Assembly (NCBI GenBank): GCA_034926415.1
Contig: JAYFRC010000050.1
Span: forward strand, 1 to 27,747
Direction: 5' to 3'
Length of the DNA: 27,747 bases
Source of the DNA: JAYFRC01 sp034926415
GTDB taxonomy: Bacteria > Bacillota > Clostridia > Oscillospirales > Oscillospiraceae
Shown here in pieces: positions 7,895 to 15,093 of the stretch. The translations under genes were made by a program, and so were the position numbers. The number at the start of each line of letters is the position of its first letter. The first letter of the stretch is position 1. The notes below the pieces were generated by a model, which ran no database searches, was not told the origin of the DNA, and saw only the letters and a program-made list of their open reading frames with translations.

Positions 7895-9098
7895 CGGAAT
7901 TAAAGAAGAGTTCGTCACCGAGGGCGACATCGGTTTCGTTTTTTATCCGCGCAGGCGTGATGGACGCGTATTCGAAGCGCTTGGCCGCGCAGAGGCTGCG
8001 CGCGCAATGAATTTTCACAAAACTGTTCCCGGCTATAATAAGACCCCTCTAGTTTCGCTTCCAGGGCTTGCATCAAAATTGCATATTGCGGAATTTATGG
8101 TAAAGGACGAAAGCAAAAGGTTCGGACTGGGGGCGTTTAAGGCTCTGGGATGCAGTTACGCGATGGGATGTGAGATAGCGGAGCGTCTGGGACTTGCGCC
8201 GGAAGATTTAAGCTATGAAGCGTTGTCCGGACAAAATGCGAGAGAAAAGCTCGGGCCTTTGACATTTGTCGCAGCGACCGACGGGAATCATGGAAACGGA
8301 GTAGCGTGGATGTCAAAGCTTCTGGGGCACAGAGCTGTGATTTACCTGCCGCGGGGCAGTTCCACAGAAAGGCTTGAGCGAATACGGGGAAACGGAGCGA
8401 AGGCGGAGATTACCGATCTTTCATACGATGACACCGTGCGTTCGGCGCGAAGGGAAGCAGACGAAAACGGCTGGATTACGATACAGGATACCGCGTGGAC
8501 GGGATATGAAAAAATCCCTCTTCTTATTATGAAGGGATACACGACGATAGCCCTTGAAATAGACGAGGAGATTTCGCGTCCTCCGACGCATATTTTCCTT
8601 CAGGCGGGAGTTGGTTCTTTTTCTGCCGCAATACTGGGCTATTATGCTGCGGTTTACGGAGACGACAGACCGGTTTCAGTAATTGTGGAACCGAACCGAG
8701 CCGATTGTGTTTTCATGACCGCGAAGGCGGCGGACGGCATGCTTCACTCGGTGAGCGGAGATATGGACACAATAATGGCCGGGCTTGCGTGCGGCGAGCC
8801 GAACCCCATGGCATGGGACATTTTAAGCGGATTGGCCGACGCTTTCGTATCGTGTCCGGACCGTGTTTCCGAGTGCGGAATGCGCATGCTCGGAAATCCT
8901 GTTTTCGATAGGACGCGGATTGAATCGGGCGAAAGCGGCGCGGTGACCGCGGGACTTGCGGCGCTTCTCATGGAGCCCGAATATGAACGCATAAGAAGTA
9001 AACTCGGAATAACCAGCGATTCGAGGATCCTTTGCATAAGCACTGAGGGAGCAACCGACATAGAGAGCTATCGCAGTATAGTCTGGGGATCTTTGTGA
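7887..9098 (+). CDS. Diaminopropionate ammonia-lyase-like PLP enzyme (YgeX family)
   Basis: 403 residues, close to the E. coli YgeX length of about 398. The PLP lysine lies in FGLGAFKALG (residue 85), and the family motifs TDGNHGNGVAW (with an acidic catalytic residue) and DTAWTGYEKIP are present. Enzymes of this family convert 2,3-diaminopropionate to pyruvate and two ammonia; threonine- and serine-dehydratase relatives are more distant. The best start is a TTG at 7887 overlapping the previous stop by 8 bases, preceded by AAGGGTG. The stop codon sits exactly at the start of the duplicated tRNA-Thr segment (TGA 9096-9098, repeat from 9097), so recombination has set the very end of this gene. 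The C-terminus still looks nearly complete. Confidence 0.85.
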   Translation: MTDGIKEEFVTEGDIGFVFYPRRRDGRVFEALGRAEAARAMNFHKTVPGYNKTPLVSLPGLASKLHIAEFMVKDESKRFGLGAFKALGCSYAMGCEIAERLGLAPEDLSYEALSGQNAREKLGPLTFVAATDGNHGNGVAWMSKLLGHRAVIYLPRGSSTERLERIRGNGAKAEITDLSYDDTVRSARREADENGWITIQDTAWTGYEKIPLLIMKGYTTIALEIDEEISRPPTHIFLQAGVGSFSAAILGYYAAVYGDDRPVSVIVEPNRADCVFMTAKAADGMLHSVSGDMDTIMAGLACGEPNPMAWDILSGLADAFVSCPDRVSECGMRMLGNPVFDRTRIESGESGAVTAGLAALLMEPEYERIRSKLGITSDSRILCISTEGATDIESYRSIVWGSL

Positions 9099-9130
9099 GG
9101 CCTCCAGTTCGAATCTGGATAGCAGTTCCA
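9097..9130 (+). repeat. Right direct repeat (att-like): duplicated 3' end of tRNA-Thr
   Basis: This is a copy of 751-784 (32 of 34 identical, 24-base identical core) with no 5' tRNA half, so it cannot make a tRNA. It marks the right edge of the 8.3-kb segment starting after tRNA-Thr. It could be the displaced original 3' end or a second integration site for the next element. Confidence 0.75.
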
Positions 9131-9178
9131 TAACAAAGCCCTGTAATCGTTCTGTTAGCGTTCACAGGGACACATTAT

Positions 9179-9213
9179 GTAAGGGCGGGCGGTGGGAGCC
9201 GTCCGCCCCTTAC
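9179..9213 (-). terminator. Hairpin beyond the recombinase remnant
   Basis: A strong G/C-rich stem (GTAAGGG-CGGGCGG against CCGTCCG-CCCCTTAC with one bulged base, loop TGGGAG) 6 bases past the recombinase stop on the minus strand. No long T run follows, so termination is likely but not certain. Confidence 0.5.
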
Positions 9214-9218
9214 GCTTT

Positions 9219-9617
9219 CTATGCAATGTTTACCTGCTCTGTATTTTCAGTAGCTTCCGCTGACGGCTCCACACTGTCCATGACGCCCACATCGCGGTAA
9301 ATAATACGAATCTCCTGTTCGGCGGTGCGGGAATATTTCTCACTGCGCTCTCCGACCTCGATCCGCTGGATGAACAGCCGCAGAATTTCCGGCGTCAGCT
9401 CCGGAATCTCCGTGTACCGCCTGGCTTTCTCAATAAACGTCTCCACATTGGTGGCGGAGTTCTGCAGCTTCTGGCACCGCGCCTCCTTCTCAGGAATTGC
9501 GATGGTCAGTTCCTTCTGCTTTGTGCTGTAGTCTCCGGAGAGGATTCGGAACTGCCCGTTGGTAATGCGCCCCAGCACGTTATCCTCGTAAAGCCGCTTG
9601 AAAAGCACCGTCAACAA
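9219..9617 (-). pseudogene. C-terminal remnant of a large serine recombinase
   Basis: About 130 residues matching the C-terminal coiled-coil and DUF4368-type tail of large serine recombinases from Bacillota mobile elements (KRLYEDNVLGRI, then ELTPEILRLFIQRIEVGER, then EIRIIYRDVGV). The catalytic serine domain and zinc ribbon are absent: upstream codons run directly into the stop codon of the holo-ACP synthase gene. A deletion or insertion junction therefore lies at about 9612-9626. It cannot be an active recombinase and is best read as debris of an element that once occupied this site. Confidence 0.85.
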
Positions 9618-9623
9618 AACGAT

Positions 9624-9992
9624 TTATTCCGCAACGACAAAAGAAATCGCCAAATTATTCTCTGTGGAAATAGATACCGACAGAGCAGAAGCTCTGGCTT
9701 CTTTCATCAGGCAGCGGAGTTTTTCGCTGATAACAATATAAGGAAAGCCATCTGCATCACGAAGCGATTCGACAATTCTCATGTCGAATCGCTTTTCTTT
9801 CGTGAAATGCGCCAACGCCTTGAAAACCGCTTCTTTTGCAACAAAATGCGTTGCAAGGTACTCTACTTGATTGGGAGCCGGCCTGAATGCTTCAATTTCC
9901 CGCTCCGTAAAGGTGCGCCGAACAAATGCATCCAGTTCCATCAGATATGTCATCTGTTGGATGGATACCATGTCAACACCGACGCCAATCAA
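9624..9992 (-). CDS. acpS: Holo-ACP synthase (AcpS-type 4'-phosphopantetheinyl transferase)
   Basis: 122 residues, the normal AcpS length. The metal and CoA-binding motifs are visible: GVGVDMVSI at the N-terminus and HFVAKEAVFKAL in the middle, with FTEREIEAF between them. The enzyme transfers the phosphopantetheine arm of CoA to a serine on an acyl carrier protein. It starts with TTG at 9992, overlapping the stop of the upstream acetyltransferase (TTGA), so it is the last gene of a four-gene operon with a two-component system. An AcpS in a regulatory operon is unusual for a housekeeping gene; a likely client is the carrier protein at 21033, 11 kb away. Confidence 0.9.
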   Translation of the reverse strand: MIGVGVDMVSIQQMTYLMELDAFVRRTFTEREIEAFRPAPNQVEYLATHFVAKEAVFKALAHFTKEKRFDMRIVESLRDADGFPYIVISEKLRCLMKEARASALSVSISTENNLAISFVVAE

Positions 9993-10540
9993 GATTGTGC
10001 TTCTGTGTTCTGCGGATTCATTACCTTTTCAAAGACGAAGAAGCCGTCATCCATTCCATCAATGGGCTTATCCGCACAAAGTGGCTCATGAGGGTCCGGG
10101 TGATGCTTGCAGTAAAATTCTGTTATTTTGAAGCCGCACTTGTTGACATAGAAATGAATGTTGCGCTGCTCAAAATACGGGGTACCAGTTTCCCATATCT
10201 CGGTTTCCGGGTAAGCGGCCTCGATTGCTTTCCACGCAGCAAGCCCCAGTCCTTTGCTGTGGAATGCGGGATCGATAAAAAAGAAATCCAGATGATTATG
10301 GTTTGTAATGCAATCTATGGTGACAATTACGCCGCCGACCTTCTGTCCATCAGAAAGGATATGGAAGCTTTCTGCACCCCTGCTGTAAAAATTGCCGTTG
10401 ATGTCTTCGTCGGACGGGATCGGCCCATCATCGAGAACCCCATATTTTTCGATCACCGCAATGGAAAAGGCGATCTGGAGCCGCTTTCGAAAATCAGGGA
10501 GTTCAGGCTCCGTTAATCTTTGAAGGGAAATGATACTCAT
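9989..10540 (-). CDS. GNAT-family N-acetyltransferase
   Basis: 183 residues. The acetyl-CoA binding motif A is recognisable as FIDPAFHSKGLGLAAWKAI, followed by a typical GNAT beta-bulge and PYFEQRNIHFYVNKCGFK, the motif-B region of the fold. The chosen ATG at 10540 has a GAGGAG site and overlaps the histidine kinase stop (ATGA). The substrate is unknown. Its place between a sensor kinase and AcpS suggests modification of a small molecule or amino group connected with the envelope response. Confidence 0.8.
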   Translation of the reverse strand: MSIISLQRLTEPELPDFRKRLQIAFSIAVIEKYGVLDDGPIPSDEDINGNFYSRGAESFHILSDGQKVGGVIVTIDCITNHNHLDFFFIDPAFHSKGLGLAAWKAIEAAYPETEIWETGTPYFEQRNIHFYVNKCGFKITEFYCKHHPDPHEPLCADKPIDGMDDGFFVFEKVMNPQNTEAQS

Positions 10541-11823
10541 TTGCTGTTTGTCTCCTCGTTTTTTGTGATTGGGAAGAATGCTTTCACGCAAAAAATCTCG
10601 CTAGATTCTGTAATGTTAAACCTTCCGCCGTTTTGCTCTACCAGCTTTCTGACCGTGGGTAGCCCGATGCCGGTACTATCAGCGCAGGAGCATTGCCCCC
10701 TATAGTTTGAAATCATGACACCAACCTCAGACGTCTGCTTGCTGACTGTGATCGTTACGGGCTTTGTCGAGTCGGCATATTTGCGGATATTTGAAAACAG
10801 ATTGTCAAATATCCGTTGCAGCTCAAACACAGGGACAGAGAGCCCAAACTCGCCGTCAATGACCGGAAGGTTTGCCTGAAAGCCTTCTGCCTGCAGGTCA
10901 AAGCACATCTCAGATAGTATTTGTGACAAAAGCAGCTCACCTGCAATCTGATCGCTATCCAGATTCTCTTTGGGCGGAACTTTCACTTGAAAATGTCGGA
11001 ACATTTCGTTTGAGAGATCTTTCATTTGCTGCGTTTTTTCTATAGCGCGGCTTAAATAGAGTTCTGCTTCCGATGCATCTTGATATTTCTTATAACGAAG
11101 TATTTCAAGATAGCAACTCAGTTTTGTCAGTGGCGTTCGTAAATCGTGTGATAATGAGGTGATTAGGCGGCTGTTGGCCAGTACAGCTTCATTTTCCCGC
11201 GCCATCTGTTCAATTACGGAAAGCCTCATTCCCTCAATACTGCGTCCGAGTTCTGCCAACTCGTCCTCACCTGGAGAAACGATATGATAAGCGAGATCGC
11301 CGCCTGTAAGTATCTCCATTTCTTGGCTGAGATGGGTAATACGATGGATGATACGATAGACATAGGGAATTAGGATAAGGAAAAAACAGATTGCAGCGAT
11401 GCCGAGAGAGATCACTATTCCCAGGCTGTCATAGTGGGAGACAGATGGGTACGCATAGGCATATATGACACCGTCGGAACAAGTCACAGGAATGCCTGTT
11501 TGCGTATCTCCGCCTTCATCCGGAATATTTGCCGTGGGGCTGCTTCCCAAGTACAGGTATGCTGTTCGATAGGTCTTTTCCCATTTCACATCCCGTATTG
11601 CTTCGTCGATTGTCATCTCGTTGTCTTTTACATACGCCTGAAAGCTTTCCACCGCGGCGGTTCCCTCGTTCGTCCAATACGTATCAAACTCTGACCCGTA
11701 CAGGAACCACCAGGTAACACCTTTGTACAGGAGCAGAAAAACGGAAAAGGAGATAATCAGCGCAATGGCGGCAACCGATGTAAATTTCAGGCCCAAGCGG
11801 GATTTATATTTACTGCTATTCAA
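10537..11823 (-). CDS. VanS-like sensor histidine kinase (first pair)
   Basis: 428 residues. Two membrane helices (about 13-35 and 135-155) flank an extracytoplasmic sensor domain of about 100 residues. A HAMP linker follows (about 155-205), then the phospho-accepting histidine in SLSHDLRTPLTKL (H226) and an ATP-binding domain with N-box NLFSNIRKYAD and G-box TGIGLPTVRKLVEQNGG. It begins with TTG at 11823 and overlaps the response regulator by 8 bases. The sensor stretch VESFQAYVKDNEMTIDEA resembles that of the second kinase at 15086, so the two pairs are paralogues. The stimulus is probably at the cell envelope. Confidence 0.9.
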   Translation of the reverse strand: MNSSKYKSRLGLKFTSVAAIALIISFSVFLLLYKGVTWWFLYGSEFDTYWTNEGTAAVESFQAYVKDNEMTIDEAIRDVKWEKTYRTAYLYLGSSPTANIPDEGGDTQTGIPVTCSDGVIYAYAYPSVSHYDSLGIVISLGIAAICFFLILIPYVYRIIHRITHLSQEMEILTGGDLAYHIVSPGEDELAELGRSIEGMRLSVIEQMARENEAVLANSRLITSLSHDLRTPLTKLSCYLEILRYKKYQDASEAELYLSRAIEKTQQMKDLSNEMFRHFQVKVPPKENLDSDQIAGELLLSQILSEMCFDLQAEGFQANLPVIDGEFGLSVPVFELQRIFDNLFSNIRKYADSTKPVTITVSKQTSEVGVMISNYRGQCSCADSTGIGLPTVRKLVEQNGGRFNITESSEIFCVKAFFPITKNEETNSK

Positions 11824-12514
11824 TACGATACCCCTTTCCCCAAACAGTTTTCAGCAATGTCGGCTCCTGCGGATCTTCCTCAATTTTTTCCCGCAGCCTA
11901 CGAATATGAACCATCACCGTATTGTTGGCGGAATAAAAGAACGGTTCCTCCCAAATGCTTTCATACAGATTCTGCGCGGAGAAAAGTCTTCCTCTATGGG
12001 ACAGCATTAATTTGAGGATCTGATACTCCTTGTCGGTCAGGTTTAGTTCCTTTCCGCCCTTCCACGCTTCGTTTCGATCCTGATACAGCACGATGCCGCG
12101 CCATTCCAGCGGTGTTTCATTGTCAAAGACGCCTTTGCCTTTATAGGTCTGATAGCGGCGCAGAAGGCCCTTGACTCTGGCGAGAAGCTCCGCGTAGGAA
12201 AACGGCTTTGCGAGATAGTCGTCCCCGCCGGATGAAAAGCCCAGAGTCAGGTCGGAGTCCTTATTTTTCGCCGTGAGAAACAGGACGGGAACATTGCTCT
12301 GTTCTCTCATTTTTAAACAGACCTGATACCCGGACATGCCGGCCATCATAATATCCAGAATAACAAGATCCACATCGTTGGAGAAGGCTGACAGAGCCGC
12401 TGCACCATCTGCCGCTTCCAGCGTGGTAAACCCTTCGCTTTCCAGCAGAACGCGCACGATCTCCCGGATTTCAGAATCGTCATCTACGATCATAATTTTT
12501 GCGGCGTTCTTCAT
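11816..12514 (-). CDS. OmpR/VanR-family response regulator (first pair)
   Basis: 232 residues. The receiver domain has the acidic pair DDD at 11-13, the phospho-acceptor aspartate in VILDIMMAG (D54) and the conserved lysine in DDYLAKPFSYAE. The C-terminal winged helix carries NTVMVHIRRLREKIEEDP and ends WGKGYRIE. Most relatives have MMPG; here the proline is alanine. It is the first gene of a leftward operon (regulator, kinase, GNAT, AcpS) divergent from the membrane-lipid genes at 12704. Confidence 0.92.
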   Translation of the reverse strand: MKNAAKIMIVDDDSEIREIVRVLLESEGFTTLEAADGAAALSAFSNDVDLVILDIMMAGMSGYQVCLKMREQSNVPVLFLTAKNKDSDLTLGFSSGGDDYLAKPFSYAELLARVKGLLRRYQTYKGKGVFDNETPLEWRGIVLYQDRNEAWKGGKELNLTDKEYQILKLMLSHRGRLFSAQNLYESIWEEPFFYSANNTVMVHIRRLREKIEEDPQEPTLLKTVWGKGYRIE

Positions 12515-12703
12515 ATCGTTACGCCTCCACTCTTTGATTTTACTGCTATTTTATCATCTACCGACAATACAAGCAACGAAGAGATGCTGCAATAAGAGTC
12601 AGTTAAGAATACTTAAGGTGTTTGTAAGCACCAGCGTCAGAATATGTAGGTATAATGCGAAATAGAAAACTATGTGTATGTTCCTTTTTCTGTGGAGGTG
12701 CGG
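12515..12703. promoter_or_regulatory. Divergent control region with three TTAAG-like half-sites
   Basis: Three direct half-sites, TTAAG (12603), TTAAG (12613) and GTAAG (12624), are spaced 10 and 11 bases apart, the one-helical-turn spacing typical of OmpR-family operators. A perfect TATAAT (12651-12656) follows and fits rightward transcription of the gene at 12704, whose GGAGG site is at 12693-12697. The neighbouring response regulator is the obvious candidate binder. No clean -35 box is visible, as expected for an activated promoter. Confidence 0.5.
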
Positions 12704-13125
12704 ATGAAACAGTGTGAAAAACGGCTCAAATTCTATTTCTTGATTTTATTTCTACTCCTGCTTCTTGTTACCGGCGTATTCCTCGCCATCGGTTTTTTCC
12801 GTGGACATTTTGGTTCGGCAGAGGCTCTGCGCTCTTACATTGGCCCGTTTGCGCCGTTGATGCTGACTGCGATCCAGACTATGCAGGCCTTTTTCACGAT
12901 TATCCCAAGCTTTTTCGGATTTGTTGCGGGCGCCGGATTGTTTGGAGCAGCTGGCGGCTTTCTCGCAATTATATCGGGATCACTCTTGGCCCCATCATTG
13001 CTTATCTGCTCGCAAGGCGCTTTGGAATTGGATTTGTGAAGCAGATCATACCGGAGAAAAATATAATGCCGCCGTTGAATGGGCGGCGTCGAAAAAAACT
13101 ATACAGTGTTTTTTTCAATAGCATA
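12704..13125 (+). pseudogene. Broken TVP38/TMEM64 (VTT-domain) membrane protein gene
   Basis: The first 85 codons or so are good: an N-terminal helix, then YIGPFAPLMLTAIQTMQAFF and PSFFGFVAGAGLFGAAGGF, the VTT/SNARE-associated core. Homology then jumps frame near 12965 (continuing NYIGITLGPIIAYLLARRFG), jumps again in an A run near 13051 (KYNAAVEWAASKK) and once more near 13095 (NYTVFFSIAYF). The C-terminal half is missing, and the sequence runs into the ribosome site of the next gene. These proteins are membrane-embedded and in DedA-like families are linked to lipid flipping. Only the first part (to the stop at 13039) could be translated. Confidence 0.82.
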
Positions 13126-13142
13126 CTTTAGGAAGGCCTTTT

Positions 13143-13595
13143 ATGCTTGGATTTTATAATTACACGGTGATACTCACTTATGTTGGTATGCTGGCATCGT
13201 TCTTGGGGATTATGTTTGCCATCGACGGGAGCATTCTGCAGGCGCTGCTGTGCCTGATGATTTCCGGCTTCTGCGATATGTTTGACGGGCGTGTAGCATC
13301 TACTATGAAGCGGACGCGCAACGAAAAGAACTTTGGTATTCAGATTGACTCGCTGAGTGATTTGATCTGCCTTGGTGTGCTGCCCGCAGTCATCGTACAT
13401 ACCTTGAGCCCGCGCAACATTATCGTTTCCTGTATCTGTGGATTGTATCTGCTGTGCGCGCTGATTCTTCTGTTACTATTCTGCGCAGCCAGAATCCCTG
13501 GCTATCCGATTAAGGCAGTGGCCTCGCACTGGCGGCCGCAGCCTATTGGATTGCGGGCTTTCCATCCGTATCTGCGATATATATCCGACTCGTAA
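13143..13595 (+). pseudogene. pssA: CDP-alcohol phosphatidyltransferase (PssA-like), C-terminally damaged
   Basis: 150 residues as read, against roughly 200 or more for intact relatives. The active-site signature DxxDGxxA...GxxxDxxxD is present at residues 45-73 (CDMFDG, then GIQIDSLSD), as in phosphatidylserine synthases of Clostridia. However, the conserved arginine of the AR pair is serine (S53), and after about residue 115 the sequence no longer resembles the family (RIPGYPIKAVASHWRPQ onwards), so the gene seems fused to unrelated sequence. Next to the VTT-domain gene it would have formed a phospholipid-synthesis unit. Activity is doubtful. An AGGAAGG site precedes ATG 13143. Confidence 0.72.
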
Positions 13596-13761
13596 ACCGG
13601 CTGCGCCAAACTTGCGTACACCAACCCAATTGATGCTGCATACACGGGCTTTAGAAACGTTAAGAACTGTAGTCCTAAGATTTTAAGAAGTTCCTGATAA
13701 AATAAAATTATCGAAAGCGATACCGCGTTCGAAACATATTATCGAAAGGAATGTCTTAATC
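13596..13761. promoter_or_regulatory. Control region before the repeat-rich lipoprotein
   Basis: It holds TTAAG-like motifs again (TTAAG 13660, CTAAG 13675, TTAAG 13683), here with irregular spacing, followed by an AT-rich stretch (GATAAAATAAAATTATCG) that could hold the -10 box. A TTATCGAAAG element occurs twice (about 13709 and 13740), the second overlapping the ribosome site for ATG 13762. It probably responds to one of the local OmpR-family regulators. Confidence 0.35.
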
Positions 13762-14148
13762 ATGAAAATAGACAAACTCAAGAACTTCAAATGTAAGAGT
13801 AAGAGCATCGCATTGATTGCCCTTGCGCTTGTTATGTCGCTCTCGGCCTTGACCGGATGTGGTGCAGACAAGAAAAAAGGCAACGATACCAATGCAAAAG
13901 AACCCACGACACAAACTCAGCTGCAGGACACCAACAAAAAGGACACCGATACCAAGGATATTCCGGCCAAGGATACCAACACCCCTGCAACGCAGGCGCC
14001 TGCGGGTAAGGATACGACCAATAAGGATACTGCAACGCAGGCACCCGCTGGTAAGGATACCACCAGCAAAGGCACTACCAGCAAGGACACAACCACCAAA
14101 GCCCCCGCTTCCAAGGCACCTGCTACGAACAACACCAAAGGCAAATAA
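13762..14148 (+). CDS. Repeat-rich, Thr/Lys/Asp-rich lipoprotein
   Basis: 128 residues. A lysine-rich start and a hydrophobic helix (IALIALALVMSLSALTGC) end in a lipobox, so the mature protein is a lipoprotein anchored at the cysteine of residue 33. The rest is low complexity with no fold: repeats of the type TQAPAGKDTT(N/S)K and KDT units rich in Thr, Lys, Asp, Pro and Ala. Such a tail would act as a flexible spacer across the cell wall. No catalytic motif is visible. The repeats could change in number by slippage. It sits between the two two-component systems and has its own AAAGGA ribosome site. Confidence 0.8.
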   Translation: MKIDKLKNFKCKSKSIALIALALVMSLSALTGCGADKKKGNDTNAKEPTTQTQLQDTNKKDTDTKDIPAKDTNTPATQAPAGKDTTNKDTATQAPAGKDTTSKGTTSKDTTTKAPASKAPATNNTKGK

Positions 14149-14154
14149 AAATAC

Positions 14155-14272
14155 TTAACCCGGCTGGCAGCTCTGCGTTACAGCTCATAGAGGATCTATC
14201 GGCTCGGCACAGCAAGCAGGGGTCAAGCGCCATTCCCTGCCAGTGAGAGCGCGTCAGACAAAGGCCGGGTAA
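14155..14272 (+). ncRNA. Possible structured RNA (nested helices)
   Basis: Within the gap between the lipoprotein and the second response regulator, distant segments pair as nested helices. ACCCGGC (14158-14164) pairs with GCCGGGT (14264-14270). Inside it TGGCAG (14165-14170) pairs with CTGCCA (14237-14242), and a local hairpin ATAGA-GGA-TCTAT lies at 14187-14199. The segment is G/C-rich between A/T-rich flanks. I do not recognise a known riboswitch or RNA family. It could be an independent RNA, a leader or 3' UTR, or a mobile-element relic. Confidence 0.4.
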
Positions 14273-14307
14273 CATATTTTCTTTTTCATTCCCCTCCTTT
14301 AACTGTG

Positions 14308-14343
14308 AAACGCCTCCTGTGCAGACGCACAGGAGGCGTTTTT
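14308..14343 (+). terminator. Terminator or attenuator upstream of the second response regulator
   Basis: A perfect 15-bp stem (AAACGCCTCCTGTGC with its complement, loop AGAC) followed by five T in total. It ends 28 bases before ATG 14371. It terminates the upstream lipoprotein/RNA transcript and, if the regulator's promoter is upstream of it, would act as an attenuator. Confidence 0.85.
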
Positions 14344-14370
14344 GGTCAGATTTGAAAGGAGTTCAACACC

Positions 14371-15093
14371 ATGAGTTCACAGACAATTTTAATTATAGAA
14401 GACGAGGCCGAGATTCGGGAAGGAATCCGTATCCTTCTCAGCGGAGATAACTACACCATTCTGGAAGCCGAAAACGGTCGTCAGGGACTGGATATGCTGA
14501 CTGATTCTGTTGATCTTGTCATTCTCGATGTCATGATGCCAGGAATGAGCGGTCTGCGTGTGTGCGAGGAGATACGTAAGACATCCTCTGTTCCTGTCCT
14601 TTTTCTTACCGCAAGGGCCCAGGAGTCGGATAAGCTGATCGGGCTGACGGCCGGCGGCGATGATTATCTTCCAAAGCCGTTTTCCTATGCGGAACTTATT
14701 GCCCGCGTCAAGGCTCTGTTGCGCCGCTATTGCGTCTACCGCGGCAAGGAACAGCCGGGAGAACTGCACGAGAGTAATTACTTGGAGCTTGGCGATGTTC
14801 GCATCGCAAAGGATCACAACGAGGTCTGGGTGAAGGAAAAAGAAATCAGTTTGACGGAGATCGAATATCAGATCCTCTTGCTCCTGATGAAAAGCCCAAA
14901 CCGCATTTTTTCTGCCCAAAACATTTACGAAGCGATCTGGAATGAGCCGTATTTCTACATATCCAACGGAACGGTTATGGTTCATATCCGGAAGCTACGT
15001 GTAAAAATAGAAGATGATCCGCAGAATCCGAAGTACATCCAGACAGCATGGGGCAAGGGGTATCGTTTCCGGAAAGAAGAAATAGATGTATAG
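14371..15093 (+). CDS. OmpR/VanR-family response regulator (second pair)
   Basis: 240 residues. Receiver with EDE acidic residues (10-12), phospho-acceptor D53 in VILDVMMPG, and the lysine in DDYLPKPFSYAE; winged-helix DNA-binding domain with GTVMVHIRKLRVKIEDDPQ and a WGKGYRF end. It is clearly a paralogue of the regulator at 11816 (for example KPFSYAEL-ARVK-LLRRY in both). A GAAAGGAG site precedes the ATG. It probably controls envelope genes to the right, possibly the modification operon from 18332. Confidence 0.92.
   Translation: MSSQTILIIEDEAEIREGIRILLSGDNYTILEAENGRQGLDMLTDSVDLVILDVMMPGMSGLRVCEEIRKTSSVPVLFLTARAQESDKLIGLTAGGDDYLPKPFSYAELIARVKALLRRYCVYRGKEQPGELHESNYLELGDVRIAKDHNEVWVKEKEISLTEIEYQILLLLMKSPNRIFSAQNIYEAIWNEPYFYISNGTVMVHIRKLRVKIEDDPQNPKYIQTAWGKGYRFRKEEIDV

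Noticed and set aside
6929..9098. Mimosine or pyridinediol degradation (NicX-like plus a C-N lyase)
   Set aside because: The NicX resemblance is shared with M29 aminopeptidases, and there is no further ring-degradation gene; the idea is too specific for the evidence.
8823..9165. Minus-strand frames at the end of the ammonia-lyase gene containing SRFELEASQ-like and IQIRTGGLT-like peptides
   Set aside because: They are the antisense of the duplicated tRNA-Thr 3' end and of the lyase gene; no ribosome site or family match.
13832..14144. Overlapping alternative frames in the repeat-rich lipoprotein gene (Val/Ser/Leu-rich minus frame, Arg/Pro-rich plus frame)
   Set aside because: Repeat DNA opens all frames; only the frame with signal peptide, lipobox and ribosome site is credible.
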